Shown here piece after piece: positions 61,382 through 64,000 of a stretch of 64,000 nucleotides of DNA (positions are counted from its first letter, which is position 1; each line of letters opens with the position of its first letter). Under the pieces are notes generated by a model. It did no database searches. It saw nothing but the letters and a program-made list of their open reading frames with translations, and was not told the DNA's origin. The stretch covers positions 496,001 to 560,000 of the forward strand of contig CALSFV010000028.1 of the NCBI GenBank assembly GCA_943737045.1, in the 5' to 3' direction. The stretch is from Parapristionchus giblindavisi (lineage: Eukaryota > Nematoda > Chromadorea > Rhabditida > Diplogasteridae). The position numbers and the translations under genes were made by a program.

Positions 61382-64000
61382 TATCTATCAGCATATTAAA
61401 TGCAGAGAGGGCCAAAACAGGGGGAATCTTCTTATCCACAAGATTTATCCTTTCGTCTCTGAGAGAATTCATCTCCATTCAAGAAAACGTCGGCATATGA
61501 AACTTGATTATGATAGTCAAATAACCCACGAAAACTTGTTCGTCCAACGGCTGAGTTGATATCGCTTTCTCTACAAAATATCATCATTACCGTTGGGATT
61601 ACTCAATGAGATTAGAAACCAGCAGTAAGTATGTTTCTCCTTGTAGCCTGTACGGAGGATAAACCCTGCGCGAATGGAGGAACGTGCACCCAAAACTATG
61701 AACAGAATAAAGTCTTCTTGTATGCGTGCGATTGCACTGATGAATGGACCGGTGTCAACTGTACCGAACGTAAGAATTTAATATTGTTAGTATCAATAAT
61801 ATTGGTAATATACAATTCCCCTTTCGGACCCGAACAAGGCGAACGAAGGGTGAATTTGTAGTCACTAGTGGCCGCATGCAAGAACAACGGAAAATCGTTT
61901 TCCGGGAAAATGTGACGTCATTAGCGTAGGCGGAGGATTATTGGAAAACGCCTCCGCCTACGCTAATGACGTCACACTTTCCCGGAAAATGGTTCTTGCA
62001 TACGGCCATAGATCAATAGGTTCGAAGAATGATTAGCCGTCCGGACTGAATTGGCCTCGAATAATGACTGATCTAGCTATGTTAGTGTAGAGTTTGGTTA
62101 TGCCATAGGAAAAACGAAGAGTTGGATCATATTAGTTTATTGGTCAGACGCGTTTCGGGTGTTCAAACCCATCATCAGTGACATTACCTACAAATAACAA
62201 ACATTGGGACTAGACAAGGGTGAAAACACTGATCTAGCAGTGATTTTGACTTCGTGTGCCTTGAAAAACGGGATAGCTTTTACGTGTTTTTATAATTAAT
62301 ATTTTTAGCCCTCTACTGTGTCAGTGATCCTTGTCAGAACGGAGGCACGTGTCAGGAAGATCCCTCGTCGAATTACACTTGTCTGTGCCCATCTGAATGG
62401 AGTGGAAAGAACTGCGAGACATGTAGGGTAGATTCAATTCTTAAAATGTGTACGGCAAATATATTATATTCGACAACAGCAATTTGATAGCAGGCACTGT
62501 TAACTTGGAGCTAAGTGATTTTGAGATGGTATTTTATCACCCGTGGGTGCGCCCTAATAGTTTTTCTCCCTTTTTTGAGTCAAAATTCCAATATGAGAGG
62601 TATTTTTTATCCGATTGAGAGGAATTTCCCGGTAAAAAAAACCTATATTTCCAGTTTTATACTGCTCCTCCACTCCTTGCGAGAACGGAGCTACGTGCGG
62701 CGAAGAGCCCGATTTGCCAGAGTTGTACAATTGCACGTGCGATCCCGCCTTCACTGGAGTCAATTGCGAATTTCGTATATCATTTGTTAATTTTACCTGA
62801 ATCAGCACTCCACCGAGATTCATTGAGAAATTTCTGAGTGTTGCAGTCTTGAAAGAGCCACTCCGAGCTAATTTTACTCGCCCGCTCTGGCAACGCTCTC
62901 TCGCAGACAAAGAAAGAAAGCATTGCCGGAACGGAGAATTCCAAATTTGCTCGTGATGTGCCCTTAATCTTCTTTCGCAAAAATCAAAGTGCTTGGGGGC
63001 TTTAAAAAAATTATAATCTCACTTCAGCTATCCTCTGTCACTCGGCTCCTTGCCGAAACGGCGGAACATGTGACGAGGTCATTGGAATCCCCGACTACAC
63101 ATGCATTTGTCCAACCGATTTCTTCGGCACGGAATGCGAGTACCGTAAGTGGGCAGCGACCGCGACGTGTTGACGTGTTGTGTCCGCGACGCGTTGACGT
63201 GTTGTGACCGCGACGCGTTGACGTGTTGTGACCGCGACGCGTTGATCGCACGCGTTGTGCGGTAAATTTAAGTCGGCGCTTGTAGAATACGGTTGCTCTG
63301 GTAGCCAAACTTGTCTGCATGGCGGCTCATGTGCTGAGGATCCAAACGACAGGAGCAAGTTCACATGTGCATGCACGGACAATTATAGTGGAAGGAACTG
63401 CGAACACGGTACAGTATCAATAAAGTTCTCAAAATATTTTGGACCAAGCATGAAGTGTTTAGTGAGTCTTTCTTTCACGAATTTGCTTGTAAACATCTTA
63501 TTTGAAATTATCAGTCAAAGTCCAAGGTGTGTCCAGAGCGAAATAACGTGGTGTGCATTTAAAATTTTTGGATATTTGTCAAATCCATGCTTTTCAGAGC
63601 TCCTATGCAACTATAATCCGTGCCAGAACGATGCCACGTGCACCGAAGACTTCTCCAAGCCCACCGACGATTACAAATGCACATGTCCGGTGTACTATAC
63701 TGGCAAGAATTGTGAAATCGGTGAGATATTATTGGTCTTTGACCCCCCATGCAACAACTATTAGATCGTTGATGTTCGATAGTTCAGCATACATATAGGG
63801 TGATGTAAACAATAAATTGTGGCAAACTTGTGCTTTTTGCAGGTGCGTGACAAGGATTGACAACTTTATCGCACCCAATTGCAGTCAGACATCAAATTTA
63901 ATACAGATTGTTGTCAATGTGTCTAATAAATATTAGTGGTTGCAATTAATGAATGAACTGTTGACAGACAAGAAAAATGAGGATGATACAAGTCATGACC
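33600..64000 (+). CDS. Secreted multi-EGF-domain protein with Thr/Ser-rich stalk (3' end outside window)
   Basis: Exons with continuous phase: 33600-33648, 33944-33964, 34346-34599, 34787-34910, 35595-35699, 39997-40098, 40147-40211, 41860-41914, 42054-42143, 42584-42700, 42883-42978, 61647-61769, 62309-62422, 62655-62774, 63028-63144, 63286-63408, 63598-63720, continuing off the edge. About 599 residues are visible. The signal peptide is [17 protein letters not shown] stalk of about 85 Thr/Ser/Asp-rich residues with repeated N-x-T sites follows. About 13 six-cysteine EGF-like modules then follow, mostly one per exon with phase-1 boundaries; the later ones are canonical (PCQNGGTC...[12 protein letters not shown]). 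It is probably an adhesion or matrix protein or the ectodomain of a receptor. Exon 9 needs a GTTGGT donor; the stronger GTGATA would create a stop. One intron (42979-61646) holds an 18.3-kb palindrome. Confidence 0.85.
33666..33782. mobile_element. TTAA-family MITE
   Basis: Left CTAAATGCACACACC, right GGTGTGTGTTTTAA, with CTCTCACTTTC...GAGAGAGT core. In intron 1 of the EGF gene. Confidence 0.75.
34158..34215. repeat. Dispersed CCTAGCAGTGAT motif, copy 3
   Basis: CATAGCAGTAATCTCCTGCA followed by GTGCCTTGAATAACGGGAT; see 11628-11695. Confidence 0.6.
34672..34780. mobile_element. Degenerate TTAA-family MITE
   Basis: Keeps the CGAGCTTATATTATGCTCCGC and GCGGAGAGTTTCAAAACACC halves around a CTCTCGAAAAG core. 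Ends within 10 bases of an EGF exon acceptor. Confidence 0.5.
35388..35517. mobile_element. Hairpin MITE, GAGGCC family, diverged
   Basis: Left GAGGCCGCATGCATGAACAT with TTGACGTCA; right half AAACACGGTTTGTC and ATGTTCGTGA. Precedes the 35595 exon. Confidence 0.65.
36150..36183. repeat. Perfect inverted repeat around CATG
   Basis: AAAAAGGAAGCGGTC pairs with GACCGCTTCCTTTTT across a short centre. It could fold as a hairpin in RNA or DNA. Function unknown. Confidence 0.8.
36448..36983. mobile_element. 536-bp MITE with 6-bp target duplication
   Basis: Ends CACGGCCATCCAAG and CTTGAATGGCCGTG, flanked on both sides by TTGGTA (36442-36447 and 36984-36989). Inside, GGCAAATTGCCAAAT and GGCAATTTGCCAAATT form inverted motifs. 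Confidence 0.75.
39005..39292. repeat. Tandem duplication of about 146 bp
   Basis: Two adjacent copies (about 39005-39150 and 39151-39292). Each runs from TAAGATTATCTATTCATTTG through CCATTTCCAG to GATGAATCAAGGATT. Each copy contains an AG acceptor-like site and a GTAAGA-like donor, so it resembles a duplicated exon, but it has no consistent open frame. Confidence 0.7.
39727..39848. mobile_element. TTAA-family MITE, diverged
   Basis: Core CATTCTCTCGTTATTTGTCT and right end GTGGTGTGACTTTAA. Confidence 0.65.
40427..41664. mobile_element. GATGCCGG-family palindromic element, copy 1
   Basis: 1238 bp in an EGF-gene intron. Ends GATGCCGGTACGAACTGTAA and, at the right, the complement ending CCGGCATC. 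Flanks CTTTCAAT and CTTTCGAT form an 8-bp duplication with one mismatch, so hAT-like. Long imperfect arms with TTCCGAAACGTTGGTT-type motifs. Copy 2 is at 47478-48247. Confidence 0.8.
42248..42371. mobile_element. TATTGTCCGTAT-family MITE, copy 3
   Basis: Ends TATTGTCCGTATAAAATG and TTTTTATACGGTCAATA. Lies between two EGF exons. Confidence 0.75.
42451..42561. mobile_element. TTAA-flanked MITE, subfamily II
   Basis: Left TTAAAGCGAGAGTGACCTCA, right GTATCGGCCCCTTTAA; 22 bases before an EGF exon. Confidence 0.75.
43585..44345. repeat. About 40-bp minisatellite in the left arm
   Basis: Some 18 units of GTCAAAGTTGGCGAAGTCAT followed by GAGCGTGCCAAAAATGAC. Looser versions of the same motif extend outward to 43060. 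Mirrored at 60065-60720. Confidence 0.9.
44854..44920 (-). CDS. Basic terminal exon (left arm)
   Basis: A TTTTACAG acceptor, then a frame [20 protein letters not shown] followed by L and a stop. The acidic-to-basic tail resembles a nuclear-localisation or charged C-terminus. The mirrored right-arm exon (59504-59570) has the same length and stop with a few substitutions. It follows the GalNAc-transferase exons in transcriptional order, but its phase does not join directly to exon 5, so at least one exon is missing or it comes from another gene. Confidence 0.4.
45003..45186. mobile_element. AGTAAGTA-type MITE (left arm)
   Basis: Inverted ends GGTAATATTATAGTAAGTAG and CTACTTACTATGATATTACC. Mirrored at 59283-59425. 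Confidence 0.65.
45344..46346. mobile_element. 1.0-kb palindromic element, left arm only
   Basis: Ends TGAGGCCGTTTGTGTAAGAG and, complemented, TGAGGCCGTTTGTTTAAGAG, with TA on both sides (45342-45343 and 46347-46348). The centre is a hairpin rich in GAGAGCGCGCGG. Absent at the matching point of the right arm. Confidence 0.85.
46894..48750. mobile_element. 1.86-kb palindromic element, left arm only
   Basis: Ends TCACGCCTGCCACGAGAGAA and, complemented, TCACGCCTGTCACGAGAGAA, with TA outside. The right arm keeps the uninterrupted sequence GCAACTATATGCAAAATGAC near 57280-57300, an empty site. It contains the nested GATGCC element 47478-48247. Confidence 0.85.
47478..48247. mobile_element. GATGCCGG-family palindromic element, copy 2
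   Basis: 770 bp. Ends GATGCCGATACGAATTGTAA and, at the right, CCGGCATC, with a perfect 8-bp duplication TGTAAAAC (47470-47477 and 48248-48255). Third nesting level: inside 46894-48750, inside 43017-61274. Confidence 0.88.
48873..49064. mobile_element. hAT-like MITE, CATAGG family, copy C
   Basis: 192 bp. Ends CATAGGTGGGCGCGTG and GTGCCCACCTATG, with a perfect 8-bp duplication GTTCATGG. The right arm near 57165-57185 has a single GTTCATGG-equivalent without insertion. Confidence 0.93.
49498..51559 (-). CDS. Truncated polypeptide GalNAc-transferase, left-arm copy
   Basis: Exons with perfect phase: 51559-51474, 50883-50827, 50512-50447, 49884-49793, 49577-49498; 127 codons with no stop. Family recognition rests on [20 protein letters not shown] (the end of the glycosyltransferase domain), [13 protein letters not shown] and the start of the ricin-type lectin domain ([20 protein letters not shown], then HGYGGNQ). 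In complete enzymes these lie after the catalytic DxH and WGGE regions, so the catalytic core is absent. The first exon ([20 protein letters not shown], then PRRHFHSK) may be a new start or part of another exon. Family role: starting mucin-type O-glycosylation in the Golgi. This copy cannot be catalytically active. An intron carries a hAT-like MITE (50107-50298). Confidence 0.7.
50107..50298. mobile_element. hAT-like MITE, CATACATGGGCG family, copy 3
   Basis: 192 bp. Ends CATACATGGGCG and CGCCCATGTATG, with a perfect 8-bp duplication ATTAAGAA (50099-50106 and 50299-50306). The right arm (56095-56120) has the empty site with one ATTAAGAA. Confidence 0.95.
51123..51243. mobile_element. TTAA-flanked MITE (left arm)
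   Basis: Intronic. Ends TTAATAGAACACCC and GGGTGTGACTTTAA. The mirror is at 52229-52349. Confidence 0.8.
51560..51901. promoter_or_regulatory. Shared 5' region and loop between the head-to-head GalNAc-transferase copies
   Basis: A 342-bp interval between the two start codons. Its flanks are inverted copies, and the 108-bp loop 51677-51784 is the only unique sequence. If the copies are transcribed, the promoter must lie here or in the arms' 5' flanks. No specific element was recognised. Confidence 0.35.
51902..56708 (+). CDS. Truncated polypeptide GalNAc-transferase, right-arm copy
   Basis: Mirror of the left-arm copy: exons 51902-51987, 52601-52657, 55894-55959, 56322-56413, 56629-56708. 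All splice sites and phases are intact, and there is one residue difference in exon 1 (Asp instead of Tyr at position 8). Exon 2 uses the second of two AG acceptors (TTTGCAGAG), because the first would give a stop. Intron 2 is enlarged by a 2.9-kb tandem insertion (52761-55682). After exon 5 the sequence becomes repeat-derived, so the lectin domain is cut short. The next coding-like piece is a basic terminal exon at 59504. Confidence 0.7.
52229..52349. mobile_element. TTAA-flanked MITE (right arm)
   Basis: Mirror of 51123-51243. Left end TTAAAGTCACACCCC is better preserved here. Confidence 0.82.
52761..54058. mobile_element. Non-TIR repeat element, tandem unit 1
   Basis: Starts TAACCCCTATATAAAG and ends CCCCTAGCACTGCTAGT, with no terminal inverted repeats. 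Contains a tRNA-like stretch (53736-53800) and, near the right end, a strong hairpin CGGATGGGTGC/GCACCCATCCG (about 53956-53980). The CTAG-T end, hairpin and tandem arrangement suggest a Helitron/Helentron relative or tRNA-derived element. A 130-residue open frame on plus is repeated in unit 2 but looks non-coding. Confidence 0.65.
53736..53800 (+). repeat. tRNA-like sequence in unit 1
   Basis: A-box-like TGGCGTCGAGGTAAAG and B-box-like GGGTTCGAACCCC, spaced as in a tRNA. The acceptor stem does not pair, so it is tRNA-derived rather than a functional tRNA. Confidence 0.5.
54059..55682. mobile_element. Non-TIR repeat element, tandem unit 2
   Basis: Head-to-tail copy of unit 1, with an extra segment of about 330 bp (55210-55550) that includes a run of eight G paired to eight C (55378-55409). 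The tRNA-like part is at 55033-55098 and the hairpin CGGAAGGGTGC/GCACCCTTCCG near 55568. Ends CACTGCTAGT against the arm sequence CTTGTTCTAC. The left arm has the empty site near 50730. Confidence 0.65.
57537..59150. mobile_element. Nested palindromes, right arm only
   Basis: Three palindromic layers: 57537-57690 with 58849-58998; 57764-57960 with 58190-58345; 58462-58600 with 58670-58830. A single, same-orientation half of the outer layer lies in the left arm at 46349-46680, so related elements inserted independently or recombined. Exact ends were not resolved. Confidence 0.6.
59283..59425. mobile_element. AGTAAGTA-type MITE (right arm)
   Basis: Mirror of 45003-45186, with ends around ATAGTAAGTAGTGCGC and TACTTACTCTAATATTACC. 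Confidence 0.65.
59504..59570 (+). CDS. Basic terminal exon (right arm)
   Basis: TTTTACAG acceptor, then [20 protein letters not shown] followed by D and TAA. Same length as the left-arm exon 44854-44920. The preceding exon would have to leave two nucleotides of a codon; none was found. Confidence 0.4.
60065..60720. repeat. About 40-bp minisatellite in the right arm
   Basis: Inverted counterpart of 43585-44345, with fewer units. Built on CTTCGCCAACTTTGACTTCG and TCATTTTTGGCACGCTCATGA-type motifs. Confidence 0.9.
61275..61646. other. Rest of the EGF-gene intron
   Basis: (AAT)n run at 61335-61379, otherwise plain AT-rich sequence before the next EGF exon. Confidence 0.6.
61869..62008. mobile_element. 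Hairpin MITE, GGCC...GACGTCA family
   Basis: 140 bp, almost perfectly self-complementary. Ends TGGCCGCATGCAAGAAC and GTTCTTGCATACGGCCA, with TAG on both sides (61866-61868 and 62009-62011). Centre GCGTAGGCGGAGGAT as in the copies inside the 9.4-kb palindrome. Confidence 0.85.
62145..62180 (-). ncRNA. Hammerhead-core-like motif
   Basis: Read on minus: CACTGATGATGGGTTTGAAC, then ACCCGAAACGCGTC. CTGATGA, a short GGGT/ACCC-type stem and GAAAC match the conserved hammerhead core. Stem III and the UH cleavage site could not be placed. It may instead be a conserved 3' motif of a retroelement. Confidence 0.25.
62233..62290. repeat. Dispersed CCTAGCAGTGAT motif, copy 4
   Basis: ATCTAGCAGTGATTTTGAC followed by GTGCCTTGAAAAACGGGAT; see 11628-11695. 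Confidence 0.55.
62848..62967. mobile_element. TTAA-family MITE, diverged
   Basis: Left GAAAGAGCCACTCCGAGCTA, core CTCTCTCGCAGACAAAG, right GTGATGTGCCCTTAA. In an EGF-gene intron. Confidence 0.7.
63152..63248. repeat. 24-bp minisatellite
   Basis: Four units of GACCGCGACGCGTTGACGTG followed by TTGT in the short intron between two EGF exons. The Arg/Thr-rich frame on minus is an artefact. Confidence 0.9.
63721..64000. other. Intron at the window edge
   Basis: No exon was seen after the 63598-63720 EGF exon. The gene continues outside the window. Confidence 0.6.

Noticed and set aside
63024..63320. Arg/Thr-rich minus-strand ORF
   Set aside because: Produced by the 24-bp minisatellite opposite real EGF exons.

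Overview
The window looks like nuclear DNA of a small-genome invertebrate, most likely a nematode. Genes are cut into many 50-140 bp exons with GT...(T)TTTCAG introns, AT-rich spacers carry (ATT)n runs and TACCGTA-type repeats, and short palindromic DNA transposons (MITEs) are very dense. The species cannot be named from the sequence. No reverse transcriptase, transposase, CRISPR array or complete tRNA was recognised.

Four host genes can be assembled exon by exon with matching splice phases. (1) A SIRT2/SIRT3-type NAD-dependent deacylase lies on the minus strand at 903-5906. (2) A 57-residue single-pass membrane microprotein lies on the plus strand at 6427-6978, divergent from the sirtuin. 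(3) A 15-exon gene for a secreted glycine-rich protein of 559 residues lies on the plus strand at 10768-32711. (4) A secreted multi-EGF protein with a Thr/Ser-rich stalk starts at 33600 on the plus strand and runs off the right edge.

The striking part is what sits inside two introns. Intron 3 of gene 3 (14220-27161) holds a 1.9-kb TTAA-flanked palindromic element with a central ORF (14417-16310). It also holds a 9.4-kb giant palindrome (16485-25927). That palindrome has Tc1/mariner-like ends and a TA duplication, and it landed inside an older PIF/Harbinger-type MITE. Each 3.2-3.3 kb arm carries an intact four-exon gene for the same 129-residue secreted or membrane protein, facing tail to tail. 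An intron of gene 4 (42979-61646) holds an 18.3-kb giant palindrome (43017-61274) with a 108-bp loop. Its arms carry head-to-head copies of a truncated but spliceable polypeptide GalNAc-transferase, plus a basic terminal exon. Later insertions are present in only one arm: two hAT-like MITEs, three further palindromes and a 2.9-kb tandem element. The other arm therefore preserves the empty target site.

The inference is that these are long-arm, fold-back DNA transposons that carry host-type gene copies with introns and settle in introns of other genes. Nothing in the window encodes their transposase, so they would be non-autonomous. An alternative is inverted duplication without transposition. 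The target-site duplications and the arm-specific insertions argue against a simple assembly artefact, but long reads across the arms are needed to settle it.
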